A program made the position numbers and the translations under genes. Below the pieces are notes generated by a model, which saw only the letters and a list, made by a program, of their open reading frames with translations, was not told the DNA's origin and ran no database searches. Below are positions 32,026-40,673 of a stretch of 64,000 nt of DNA, in pieces (within the stretch, counting starts at the first letter, position 1; each line of letters starts with the position of its first letter). The DNA lies in the NCBI RefSeq assembly GCF_027587195.1, contig NZ_JAPDDP010000038.1:1-64000 (forward strand), written 5' to 3'. Origin of the DNA: Solirubrobacter phytolaccae. GTDB taxonomy: Bacteria; Actinomycetota; Thermoleophilia; Solirubrobacterales; Solirubrobacteraceae.

Positions 32026-32898
32026 ATGGGGTGGAGGTCACAGCGGCTCGCCGCGGTGCTGGTCGCTGGCGCGATGGTCGTCGTCGCGGGCTGCGGCGGC
32101 AGTGGCGAGGGCGGTGCCCCCGCGGGTGAGCTGCCCGCGCCGCCGCCGGCCAAGACGTTCGCGATCGCCGACCTGGAGCCGGCCGGCGCGATCGGCGAGG
32201 GCGACAAGACCGAGGTCTCGTTCAACGTCCGGCAGCCGTCGGGCAAGCCGCTCACCGGGTACGCCACCGGCGACGGGCCGCACACCGGCGTCCACGTCAT
32301 GTACGTGCGCAGCGACCTGTCGGAGATCATCCACCGCCATCCGCCGATCGCCCCCGACGGCACGATCGACGACAAGGTCACGTTCAAGGACACGGGCCGC
32401 TATCGCATGGTCGTCGACGCCTACCCGAAGCCGTCCGGCGCGCTGAAGAACTTCCAGCTCTTCCGCTGGCTCGACGTCGGCGAGAAGGCACAGGACGAGC
32501 CGCTCCCCGCGTTCAAGGCCGAGCAGAAGGTCGACGGCTTCACGGTCCGGATGGAGAGCGCGCCCGACCTGGAGGCGCTCAACGCCTCGCTGATCGACGT
32601 CACGGTCACCGATCCCAAGGGCCGCCCGGCCGAGTTCACGCCGTACTACGGCGCGCTCGCCCACGCGATCTTCTTCCGCGAGCAGTCGCTGGACTACTTC
32701 CATACGCACGTGTGCGCGCCCGGGACACCCGGCTGCACGAGCACGCTCGGCGGCGCGCAGGTCACGGGCCAGACGGGCGCGCCCGGCAGGCTCTCGGTCG
32801 GCGTGCTGCTGCCGGTCGCCGGCACGTGGCGTCTGTTCATCCAGGTCCGCGCGAACGGCAAGCTGTTGACCGCCCCGTTCACGCTCACCGTCAAGTGA
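32026..32898 (+). CDS. Secreted His-rich lipoprotein of copper operon
   Basis: 290 residues. Lipobox VVVAGC (Cys about 23). Two similar beta domains: the first has HVMYVRSDLSEIIHRHPP, the second HAIFFREQSLDYFHTHVCAPG. Each places a His at the strand start and a His-x-His near its end, a layout suited to Cu or Cu(I)/(II) binding; the second also has Cys residues. YtkA/FixH-like relatives are possible. It heads an operon with ycnI and a CopC-CopD fusion, which supports a role in envelope copper handling. Confidence 0.75.
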   Translation: MGWRSQRLAAVLVAGAMVVVAGCGGSGEGGAPAGELPAPPPAKTFAIADLEPAGAIGEGDKTEVSFNVRQPSGKPLTGYATGDGPHTGVHVMYVRSDLSEIIHRHPPIAPDGTIDDKVTFKDTGRYRMVVDAYPKPSGALKNFQLFRWLDVGEKAQDEPLPAFKAEQKVDGFTVRMESAPDLEALNASLIDVTVTDPKGRPAEFTPYYGALAHAIFFREQSLDYFHTHVCAPGTPGCTSTLGGAQVTGQTGAPGRLSVGVLLPVAGTWRLFIQVRANGKLLTAPFTLTVK

Positions 32899-32909
32899 GG
32901 TACTAGACC

Positions 32910-33485
32910 ATGCCCAGGTGGCTCGTGCCGCCGCTGGCGGTCCTCGCCGCGCTCGTGATCTGCGCGAGCGCGTTCGCGCACCCCAGCCTCAGCCCGCCGC
33001 TCGTCGAGCAGGGCGTCAGCCAGCTGTTCACGCTCGCCGTGCCGACCGAGAAGGACGGCGTGACGACGACCCAGATCGAGCTCACGCCGCCGGAGGGCTT
33101 CGCGATCGAGGCGTTCGTGCCCGCGCAGGGTTGGAAGCGGACGGCGGACCAGTCGGGCAGCGGCGAGGACGTCGTGATCCGCAAGGCGACGTTCACCGGC
33201 GGCGCGACGCCGTCGGGCGAGGCCGCGGTGATCCAGTTCGTCGGCTACGCCACCGAAGCCTCCGCCTACGACTTCCGCGTCCGCCAGACCTACTCGGACG
33301 GGACGGTCGTGAGCTGGACGGGCGAGCCGAGCTCCGAGACGCCCGCCGCGCGGGTCGAGGCGAAGGCGCAGATCGGCGGCGGCAGCGGCTCGCTCGCGAT
33401 CATCGCGTTCGTGATCGCCACCGCCGCGCTCGTCGCCGGCGCGATCGCACTCCTGCTGCAGGCTGGGAACCGCGACCTGGCGTGA
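32910..33485 (+). CDS. ycnI: YcnI/DUF1775 copper-binding membrane protein
   Basis: 191 residues. After the signal peptide the mature protein begins with His (AFAHPSLSPP, His24), the mononuclear Cu site residue of B. subtilis YcnI, and a conserved Trp occurs in VVSWTGEPSSETPA. One C-terminal helix (IIAFVIATAALVAGAIALLL) anchors it. RBS-like GTGAGG precedes the ATG. It lies between the His-rich lipoprotein and the CopC-CopD gene, as YcnI does near YcnJ. Confidence 0.88.
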   Translation: MPRWLVPPLAVLAALVICASAFAHPSLSPPLVEQGVSQLFTLAVPTEKDGVTTTQIELTPPEGFAIEAFVPAQGWKRTADQSGSGEDVVIRKATFTGGATPSGEAAVIQFVGYATEASAYDFRVRQTYSDGTVVSWTGEPSSETPAARVEAKAQIGGGSGSLAIIAFVIATAALVAGAIALLLQAGNRDLA

Positions 33486-35119
33486 GGCGCGCGGCGCTCA
33501 TCGCGCTCGTCGTCCTGCTCGCCCTCCCCGCGGCGGCGTTCGGCCACGCCACGCTGATCCGGAGCACCCCCGGGTCCAGCGGCGTCGTCAACACGCCGCC
33601 GAGGACCGTCACGCTCGAGTTCTCGGAGCCCGTCGAGGCGCGCTTCGCGTCCGTGTCGGTCACCGACGCGCCCGGCAACCAGCTCCGTGACGGGCGTCCG
33701 ACCGCCGAGGGCAACACGCTCGTCGTCCCGATCAAGGAGGTCGGGGAGGGCTGGTACCTCGTGTACTGGCGCGTCGTCTCCACGGACGGGCACCCGATCC
33801 GCGGCGCGTTCACGTTCGCGGTCGGCCCGAACCCGGGCCCGTCGCCGGAGTTCAAGATCCCCTCGATCTCGGAGACCGCCGCGACGCCCGGGCTGGTCAC
33901 GGCGCGCTGGATCGTCCTGCTCGCCGCGATGGCCGCGATCGGCCTGTTCGTGTTGCGCCTCCTGACCGCCCGGCCGGCCGGGGATCTGCGCAACGTCACG
34001 AAGGCGTTCGGCGTGGCGAGCGCGGTCGCACTCGTGGTCGCGCCCGTCTACCTCGTGATGTCGACGGCGCAGTTCTCCTTGCGCAGCGCCTTCGACCTGG
34101 GCGAAGTGCTGCCGCTGCTCGACGGGACCGAGTTCGGCAAGGGCTTCATCCGGCTCGAGCTGTGCTTTGCGCTGTTCGTGGCCGCCGCCGGGATTGCGAT
34201 CTGGCTCGACGACCCCGCCCGCCCGCGGCGCACGATCGCCGACCTGCTCGCCACGACCGGCGCGCTGCTCGCCGCGGCCGGCGTCCTGCTCATCCCCGGC
34301 ACGTCCGGCCACCCGGGCACCGCCGAGCCGCGCGGGCTCGCGATCGTGCTCGACGCCGTCCACCTCGGCGCGGGGTCGATCTGGATCGGCGGGCTGATCG
34401 GGCTCCTCATCCTCTGGCGCAGCCGACAGCTCGCGCTCGCCGTCCGGCGCTTCTCAGCCGTCGCGCTGTACGCCGTCGGCGTGCTGGTCGCGACCGGCAT
34501 CTGGGCGTCGATCGTGCATCTGCCGACGCTCGCCTCGCTGTGGGAGACGGGCTACGGGCAGGCGCTGCTGGTGAAGATGGCGCTGCTCGTGGTCGCGGTG
34601 GTCCTGGCCGCCGTGAACCTGCTGCGCACGAAGACCCGGCTGCTGGCCGGGGAGCGGCAGTCGCCGCGGTTCGTCGGCGGGGAGGTCGTGCTGATCGCCG
34701 GCGCCGTGTTCGCGGCCGCGATCGTGACGAGCCTCGCCCCACCCGCCAAGGCGATCGCCGAGATCGGCAAGCCGGCCGCCGAGGTCGGGCCCGGGCCGGT
34801 CGACAAGACGGTCGAGCGCGACGGCTACGAGATCACCTTCGGCCTCACTCCGAACCGGGCCGCGACGCAGAACCAGGTGAGCATCGCCGTGCGCAAGGAC
34901 GGCAAGCCCGTGACCGGCGCGGCGGTGACCGAGAGCTTCGCCATGCTGGACATGGAGATGGGCCGCCAGGAGTACGAGCTGACCGAGACCGCGCCCGGCA
35001 CGTACGGCCGCGAGACGTCCGCGCTCGTGATGGCCGGCCGCTGGGGCCTGACCGTCCGCGTGGAGCCGCCCGGCGCCGAGCCGTTCACCGTGACCGTCCT
35101 CGACCACGCCGACGGATGA
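33482..35119 (+). CDS. CopC-CopD fusion with C-terminal YtkA/FixH-like domain (YcnJ-like)
   Basis: 545 residues from GTG 33482 (GTGA overlap). Order: signal peptide; CopC domain with Cu-ligand His22 (AFGHATLIRS) and a second His in VSTDGHPIRGAFTF; about eight helices of CopD (e.g. VHLGAGSIWIGGLIGLLILW); then an extracellular beta domain (about 450-545) with FAMLDMEMGRQEYEL, rich in Met and resembling YtkA/FixH. It is a probable copper importer whose Met-rich tail may hand over Cu(I). Confidence 0.88.
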   Translation: MRRAALIALVVLLALPAAAFGHATLIRSTPGSSGVVNTPPRTVTLEFSEPVEARFASVSVTDAPGNQLRDGRPTAEGNTLVVPIKEVGEGWYLVYWRVVSTDGHPIRGAFTFAVGPNPGPSPEFKIPSISETAATPGLVTARWIVLLAAMAAIGLFVLRLLTARPAGDLRNVTKAFGVASAVALVVAPVYLVMSTAQFSLRSAFDLGEVLPLLDGTEFGKGFIRLELCFALFVAAAGIAIWLDDPARPRRTIADLLATTGALLAAAGVLLIPGTSGHPGTAEPRGLAIVLDAVHLGAGSIWIGGLIGLLILWRSRQLALAVRRFSAVALYAVGVLVATGIWASIVHLPTLASLWETGYGQALLVKMALLVVAVVLAAVNLLRTKTRLLAGERQSPRFVGGEVVLIAGAVFAAAIVTSLAPPAKAIAEIGKPAAEVGPGPVDKTVERDGYEITFGLTPNRAATQNQVSIAVRKDGKPVTGAAVTESFAMLDMEMGRQEYELTETAPGTYGRETSALVMAGRWGLTVRVEPPGAEPFTVTVLDHADG

Positions 35120-35211
35120 CCAAGAAACTGCTCTTCGCGCTGCTGGCGCTCGCCCTCGGGATCCTCGCGTTGACGCTGGCGTTGATGCTTGTCAACGCCG
35201 GGTTCCGTTGA
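35116..35211 (+). CDS. 31-residue membrane peptide at the end of the copper operon
   Basis: Starts at ATG 35116 overlapping the CopC-CopD stop (ATGA). The peptide is a short basic N-terminus (MTKK) plus one helix (LLFALLALALGILALTLALML). The overlap, clean hydrophobicity and stop shortly before the next promoter support a real gene; it could be a small regulatory or assembly subunit of the transporter. Confidence 0.6.
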   Translation: MTKKLLFALLALALGILALTLALMLVNAGFR

Positions 35212-35276
35212 CCGGGCCTTTAGGTCCCAGTTAGTCTCGGTCCAAATCACCCGGGGTCAAACGGAGGGGGATGTAC

Positions 35277-37556
35277 ATGCGTAGTGCCTTGGGGGCGTTG
35301 CTGACGGCAACGGTCCTGATGGTGGGATCTTCGACGGCGCTGGCGGCTGGACCGCCCGCGACGCCTGCCGACGACGCGGCCACCCAGGCCAAGACGACGG
35401 CGGCGACCGTCGCGCGCGCCAAGGAGATCGCGGCCGATCTGAAGACCGCGTCCGACGCGGCCGCCGCCGCTTCCGCCGCGGATCCGGACAACGTCGACAA
35501 GCGGGCCGCCGCCGCCGCGGCCTTGGCCAAGTACGCGACGGCCGACGCCGACGCCAACGCCGAGCAGAAGTCGCTCGAGGGCGTCAACGGTGGCGTCGCG
35601 ACCGAGGGGTCGATCGACCCGAAGCATCCGGCGGACGTGCACAACCCCGCCGCGGGTGCCGTCAAGTCGGACAACATCGAGTGGGTCTCGAACAGCCGCG
35701 GCCTGCCGAACCAGGTGCAGAAGCCGACCAACGCGAACGGCAACTACGCCGGCGCGACGTTCATGCACTACGAGGGCCTGGGCTACGACTTCATGCTCGG
35801 CGACGGCACGGGCGGCCTGTCGATCTGGTCGCTCAAGGATCCCGAGAAGCCGCTGTTCGTCGGTGGCGTGAACTCCAACGACCTACGCCAGCCGGCCGAC
35901 GCGCACGGCCCCGAGGACCCGCTCCTCACCGACCCGGCCAGCAACACGCGCGGCTTCTACGAGGGTGAGAACCCGACGGTCGACTCGCGCCGCAAGCTCG
36001 CCTACCTGGCCCGGGACCCGCGCTCGTGGGGCGCCGGCCACCCGAACGGCCGCACCGGCCTCTACATCATCGATGTCAAGGACCCGTGGAAGCCGAAGGT
36101 CGTCACCTACCACTGGGTGCCCGCCGGCCACACCGCGACCTGCATCAACGACTGCCGCTACATCTGGAGCGTCGGCCCGGCCAACAACGGCTCCAAGGTG
36201 GGCAGCACGCCACAGGACGTCGCCGGCGTGCTCCACCCGGAGTGGTCGGGCGTCCCGGCGTTCGTGACCGACGTGCGTGACATCAACCACCCGTACACGT
36301 ACGCCAAGCCGGTCGACGCGGGCCGTAACAACAACAAGACGGCCTACACGCACTCCGTCGACGTCGACCAGCACGGCCTGGCGTGGACGTCCGGCTTCGG
36401 TGGTGTCCGCGGCTACTACACGTCCGGCAAGCACCTCGACCCGACCACGGGCGTGGAGCGCCAGGCGACCGCGACCGACCCGATCCCGTACGCGGGTGGC
36501 TCGGTGCCGTCGCTCGAGACCCCGGCGCAGTACGCGCAGGTCTCGCTCGAGCACAACTCCTACCACCGCACGCAGGCGGCTTCGGACACGTCCTCGCCGA
36601 CCGTCACGACCGCCTCCGGGCGCACGCTCAACAAGAGCGACCTGCAGTACGTCACGCAGGAGAACGTGATCACCTGCACCCGGACGGACGGCGGCGGCCC
36701 CGGCCGCTTCGTGATCGCCAACCTCGCCGGCTCCTACACCGGCAAGGCGTGGGACCCGACGCTCGACGCGGCCGACCCGAACAAGCGCTACTTCATCGAG
36801 AAGCTGGACGACTACACGCCGCTCGGCCAGCCGGGCGACCTGCCCAACGGCTCGTGCTCGGCGCACTGGTTCACGGTGCAGGGCGACATGGTCGCGATCG
36901 GGTTCTACGCCCAGGGCACGCGCATCCTCGACGTGTCCGACCCGACGGACATCAAGCAGTCCGCGTACCTGCGCATCCCGTCCGCGACCGGCCAGCTGGC
37001 CACCAACGCGTCCGCGGTGTACTGGCACAACGGCTACCTGTACGTCGCCGACTACACCCGCGGCATCGACGTCCTGCGCTACAAGGACCCGATCAAGGGC
37101 GTCGTCCAGCCGAAGGTGTGCTGGAACGCCTGCGACGACTCGCAGACGCCGGCCAAGACGACGAGCGTGACCACGCCCGTCGGAAACGGCCCGGGCGGCA
37201 CGGTCCCGGCGACGCTGTCGCTGGCGCTCGGCACGCCGGCCGCGTTCGGCGCGTTCACGCCGGGCCTCGCGAAGGAGTACACGGCGAGCACCGACGCGAC
37301 CGTGATCTCCACGGCCGGTGACGCGACGCTCGCCGTCGCGGACCCGAGCACGACCGCCAACGGCCACCTGGTCAACGGCGCGTTCGTCCTGCCGCAGCCC
37401 CTGCAGGGCCTGGGCACCGTGAAGACGTACACGGGCCCGGTCTCGAACGACAAGCCGGTCATCACGTTCAAGCAGGCGATCGGCAACACCGACGCGTTGC
37501 GGACCGGGACGTACAGCAAGACGCTGACGTTCACGTTGTCCACGAGCAACCCGTAG
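35277..37556 (+). CDS. Large secreted LVIVD-repeat-like (beta-propeller) protein
   Basis: 759 residues from ATG 35277; the ATG two codons earlier is too close to the GGAGG at 35263-35267. Signal peptide ends near TALAAG, then an Ala/Asp coiled stretch (about 25-90). The main domain has repeated YIIDVKDPWKPKVV, FVTDVRDINHP and RILDVSDPTDIKQSA blocks, the LVIVD-type propeller pattern. Four or more Cys (CINDCRY, CWNACDD) suggest disulfides. A C-terminal beta domain follows. Function unknown; surface or matrix role likely. A strong terminator follows. Confidence 0.8.
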   Translation: MRSALGALLTATVLMVGSSTALAAGPPATPADDAATQAKTTAATVARAKEIAADLKTASDAAAAASAADPDNVDKRAAAAAALAKYATADADANAEQKSLEGVNGGVATEGSIDPKHPADVHNPAAGAVKSDNIEWVSNSRGLPNQVQKPTNANGNYAGATFMHYEGLGYDFMLGDGTGGLSIWSLKDPEKPLFVGGVNSNDLRQPADAHGPEDPLLTDPASNTRGFYEGENPTVDSRRKLAYLARDPRSWGAGHPNGRTGLYIIDVKDPWKPKVVTYHWVPAGHTATCINDCRYIWSVGPANNGSKVGSTPQDVAGVLHPEWSGVPAFVTDVRDINHPYTYAKPVDAGRNNNKTAYTHSVDVDQHGLAWTSGFGGVRGYYTSGKHLDPTTGVERQATATDPIPYAGGSVPSLETPAQYAQVSLEHNSYHRTQAASDTSSPTVTTASGRTLNKSDLQYVTQENVITCTRTDGGGPGRFVIANLAGSYTGKAWDPTLDAADPNKRYFIEKLDDYTPLGQPGDLPNGSCSAHWFTVQGDMVAIGFYAQGTRILDVSDPTDIKQSAYLRIPSATGQLATNASAVYWHNGYLYVADYTRGIDVLRYKDPIKGVVQPKVCWNACDDSQTPAKTTSVTTPVGNGPGGTVPATLSLALGTPAAFGAFTPGLAKEYTASTDATVISTAGDATLAVADPSTTANGHLVNGAFVLPQPLQGLGTVKTYTGPVSNDKPVITFKQAIGNTDALRTGTYSKTLTFTLSTSNP

Positions 37557-37564
37557 GTACCTTT

Positions 37565-37596
37565 GATGCGGGCCGCCTTCACGGGCGGCCCGCATC
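37565..37596. terminator. Intrinsic-type terminator hairpin
   Basis: Perfect 12-bp stem GATGCGGGCCGC / GCGGCCCGCATC with an 8-base loop, directly after the LVIVD protein gene; the following GCGTTTGG gives only a weak T-run. Confidence 0.8.
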
Positions 37597-37623
37597 GCGT
37601 TTGGAGCAAGAGGAGAAGTGTTC

Positions 37624-38787
37624 ATGCGTAGGAGCGCCATCGCGCTCGCGCTGATGGCGGCAGTCGTTGTCGCAGGATGCGGCGACAAGAAGGACAAGCC
37701 GGAAGCGGCGCAACTCAAGGGCGCCGTGGCCATCGGGGTGCTCGCCCCGACCTCGGGCACGCAGTCGGCGCGCGGCGCGGACCTCATCGACGGCGCCAAG
37801 CTGGCCGCCGGGGAGCTCAACGCCAAGGGTGGCGTGCTCGGGCACAAGGTCGAGCTGCAGCCCGTCGACGACGCGTGCGAGCCGTACATCGCGTACGAAT
37901 CGGCCAAGACCTTCGTCACCGACGGGGGCGGCGCGATCGGCGTGATCGGGGGTGTGTGCGACGAGGTCGCCGAACGCGAGGTCTCGACGGTCGACGCGAC
38001 CGAGAAGCCGTTCCTGGTCACCTCGGCGACGGCCGACGGGATCGTGAGCGAGAAGACCCCGTTCACGTTCCAGATGAACGGCACCCTCTACCAGCAGGCG
38101 CTGTCCTCGGTGTTCTGGATGAACTACGAGGAGACCGAGCGGCTGGCGGTCGTGCAGGACGAGTCGGCCGAGTCCAAGTCGATCGCCAAGCAGGCGATCG
38201 GGCTGCTCGAGGGGCAGCCGAAGCTCGTCTCGCTGCAGACCGTGGAGCCGAAGGGCCCGAAGGTCAAGACGATCGCCAAGGCCGCGATCGCCGCCAAGCC
38301 GGACCTCGTGCTGTGGACGGGCAGCGCTCAGGGAGGCGGCGAGCTCGTGGCCGCCCTGCGCGAAGCCGGCTTCAAGGGCAAGTTCACCGCGACGGCGGCG
38401 TCCGAGGCGCCGGAGTTTCTGTCCGCGGCCGGCCCGGCGGGCGAGGGCGCGACGGTGATGGCCACCGGCTCGCCCCAGAACACGCCGACGGCGGAGACGT
38501 TCCGGGCCGCGTTCAAGGCCAAGTTCAACCGCGAGCCCGGCTTCGACGCGCAGCAGGCGTACGACGCCGTGCAGGTGCTCGCCCACGCCGCCAATCGGGC
38601 CAAGAGCACGGACAGCGCGAAGATGGTGGCCAAGCTCACCGAGCTCGACCCGAAGTTCTCGAACGCCCTCGGTGTCGTGCGGTTCGCGCCCGACCACACG
38701 CTGCTCTACGACAACCGCGTCATCCTGAAGGTGAAGGACGGGAAGTTCACCTGGGACCGCTCGCTGCGCACCGATTCGCTGGGGTGA
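37624..38787 (+). CDS. Periplasmic amino-acid-type binding lipoprotein (Peripla_BP_6)
   Basis: 387 residues from ATG 37624, with AGGAG upstream. Lipobox AAVVVAGC. The ligand-binding fold is clear: AIGVLAPTSGTQSARGADLIDGAKLA, then LGHKVELQPVDDACEPYIA and GFDAQQAYDAVQVLA, as in branched-chain amino-acid (LivJ) receptors. There are no liv permease or ATPase genes adjacent, so it may be an orphan receptor or use a transporter elsewhere. Overlaps the next gene by GTGA. Confidence 0.85.
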   Translation: MRRSAIALALMAAVVVAGCGDKKDKPEAAQLKGAVAIGVLAPTSGTQSARGADLIDGAKLAAGELNAKGGVLGHKVELQPVDDACEPYIAYESAKTFVTDGGGAIGVIGGVCDEVAEREVSTVDATEKPFLVTSATADGIVSEKTPFTFQMNGTLYQQALSSVFWMNYEETERLAVVQDESAESKSIAKQAIGLLEGQPKLVSLQTVEPKGPKVKTIAKAAIAAKPDLVLWTGSAQGGGELVAALREAGFKGKFTATAASEAPEFLSAAGPAGEGATVMATGSPQNTPTAETFRAAFKAKFNREPGFDAQQAYDAVQVLAHAANRAKSTDSAKMVAKLTELDPKFSNALGVVRFAPDHTLLYDNRVILKVKDGKFTWDRSLRTDSLG

Positions 38788-39413
38788 GAAGGCTCGCCGC
38801 GTTGGTCGCGGTTCTCCTGTGCTTGCCCGGCGGCGTCGCGTTCGCCGACGGTGACCCCGCCAGCGACGTGCTCGCCTCCGCGCGCGTGTTCTGGCCCTAC
38901 AGCGTCAAGGTCCCGAAGGAGAGTCGCGAGCGTCTGAACGAGACGGTCAAGGCGGTCACCCGCAACGGCCTGCCCGTGCGCGTCGCGATGGTGCAGAACG
39001 AGTTCGACCTCGGCTCGGTCGGCGTGCTCTTCGGGCACCCGCAGGACTACTCGAAGTTCCTCGCCCAGGGGCTGGCGAACTTCAACCGTGACTGGGTGAT
39101 CGTCGTGATGCCCGGCGGCTACGGCGTCTACCACTGCGTGCCGATCAAGCGGGCCGAGGGCTACCTCGACCCGTGCGAGAAGGAGCTCCCGACCGGCGCA
39201 GACCAGAAGCGCCTGCGGACGCTCGCGCCGGTCTCGAAGTCGGGGGTCGACATGGCCACAGCCGCCGAGCAGGCCGTGCGCACGTTCGCCGAGGGCCGCG
39301 GCGTGTCGGCGGACAGCGGTGGCGGTGTCGGCGTGGTCGCGCCGGTCGCCGGGTCCATCGTCGGGATCCTGCTCGCCCTGGCGTTCTTCGCGCGCCGCGG
39401 CGTCAAGTCATGA
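38784..39413 (+). CDS. Secreted TPM-like membrane-anchored protein
   Basis: 209 residues from GTG 38784. Signal peptide (LAALVAVLLCLPGGVAFA), a domain with PVRVAMVQNEFDLGSVGVLFGHPQDYSKFLAQGL and DWVIVVMPGGYGVYHC resembling a TPM/YgcG-type fold, and one C-terminal helix. Coupled to the binding lipoprotein by GTGA, so both probably act on the outer face of the membrane. The exact role is unknown. It is convergent with the degenerate gene next to it. Confidence 0.7.
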   Translation: MRRLAALVAVLLCLPGGVAFADGDPASDVLASARVFWPYSVKVPKESRERLNETVKAVTRNGLPVRVAMVQNEFDLGSVGVLFGHPQDYSKFLAQGLANFNRDWVIVVMPGGYGVYHCVPIKRAEGYLDPCEKELPTGADQKRLRTLAPVSKSGVDMATAAEQAVRTFAEGRGVSADSGGGVGVVAPVAGSIVGILLALAFFARRGVKS

Positions 39414-40242
39414 GGGCGGCGCGGCGACTCGTGTGATCGCGAATCGATTGCGTGGCGCGTCGGTGACCGTCCACGTCCAGCCGCCGGACGTCTGGGTCGC
39501 CCGAACCCAGCCGGCTCCGAGTGATGTGTCGACCACGACGCCGCTCTCGAGCTCCACGCGACGGATCGACCGGTTCGCGTCCGGCTGGTCGGCGGGGTCG
39601 AAGCCGTAGTAGGCGAATCGCCCGTCGATCGACGGGCCCAGGAAACCCGCGCCGCCGCGTGGCGCGTCGCAGTCTTCGTCGAGCACGTGCAGCTTGCGTG
39701 GGTTGAGGTCGTAGAGCGCGATTGCGGACTTGGGGAACACGACGCTCGACCGGTTGCCGCAGGCGTCGGGCTCGGGGAGGTACGCCCAGCCGACGATGGC
39801 GCGGTCCCCGACAGCGTCGATCGTGCGCGGACCGACGTTGCCCTCACCGACCTGCGTGTGCGCGAACCCCCGCGGGCGCGGGAGCCGTTGCTCGCGGTAC
39901 CGGTGGAGCGTCGCCGAGATCAGGTGAGGCAGCTGTCCGCGCCGCTCCTGGCGTGCGAACACAAGCCGGTGACGAGCCGCCCGCGGGCGTCGAGGCCGAG
40001 GTCGGCATCGAACGGTGCTGGACGGGACCGGTTGGCAAGGTCTCCTTGCGGCCGGCGTGCCAGAGCACCAGCCTGAACGCGCGGCCGTCGAAGTGGCTCC
40101 AGGCGGCGTAGCCGGCGTGGGTTGTGATCGGCGTGATCCGCTTCTCGAGCGCGATTCGCTCGGCCCGGGCGGGCGGCGCGGCGCATGCCCAGACGAGCAG
40201 GTTCGCTACAACGGCGGTCGTGAAAGTGGTGCGCGCGGTCAT
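39408..40242 (-). pseudogene. Frameshifted secreted-protein gene (two apparent -1 shifts)
   Basis: A single protein is recoverable across three frames: a signal-peptide start (MTARTTFTTAVVANLLVWAC, ATG 40242) through ETLPTGPVQ; then FDADLGLDARGRLVTGL in a second frame (near 40015-39970); then VFARQERRGQLPHLI to the stop at 39408 in the third. Both changes equal one lost base. The C-terminal part is a beta-propeller-like domain (YYGFDPADQPD, RRVELESGVVVDT). Either a real pseudogene or two sequencing errors in GC-rich DNA. Confidence 0.6.
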
Positions 40243-40663
40243 CGTGGTGGAGTCGTCGGGCATCGAGGCCGAGCAGCTCTGGCACGATCGTTCCCGCTGG
40301 GCGTCCTGGATAGACGGCTTTGCGCATTTGGAGAAGCTCGAGGGCGAGTGGCCGGAGGTGGGCGCGCGGCGCGTGTACTCCTCGCACGTGACCGGGCGGG
40401 CGCTCGTGTCCGAGAAGGTCATGCGGCTGGAGGCGGGCTCCGGGCTGACACTGATCGTCGAGGACGAGCGGACGACCGCGACGCAGCGCGTGCGCTTCGA
40501 GAGCGACGGCGCGCGCACGCGGATCACGGTCGAGGTCGAGGCGCAGCCGAAGGAGAAGATGCCGCCCGGGCAGCGCTGGTGGTGGCGGCGCAAGTGCGGT
40601 GAGTCGCTCGCGCGAACGCTGCAGCGGTTCTCGTACGAGTTGGCGGCCGACGCGGATCGCTAG
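40220..40663 (+). CDS. SRPBCC (polyketide cyclase/START-like) protein
   Basis: 147 residues from GTG 40220. The fold is seen in VIVVESSGIEAEQLWHDRSRWASWIDGFAHLEKLEG followed by strands ending LTLIVEDERTTATQRVRFES and a C-terminal helix, the helix-grip of SRPBCC proteins that bind lipids or hydrophobic ligands. The start overlaps the start of the divergent degenerate gene on the other strand. Precedes the beta-oxidation fusion gene by 10 bases. Confidence 0.75.
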   Translation: MKVVRAVIVVESSGIEAEQLWHDRSRWASWIDGFAHLEKLEGEWPEVGARRVYSSHVTGRALVSEKVMRLEAGSGLTLIVEDERTTATQRVRFESDGARTRITVEVEAQPKEKMPPGQRWWWRRKCGESLARTLQRFSYELAADADR

Positions 40664-40666
40664 GGT
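40661..40666 (+). promoter_or_regulatory. Leaderless-type -10 box (TAGGGT)
   Basis: Its TAG is the stop codon of the SRPBCC gene; 7 bases upstream of ATG 40674. Confidence 0.45.
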
Positions 40667-40673
40667 CGAAGCC

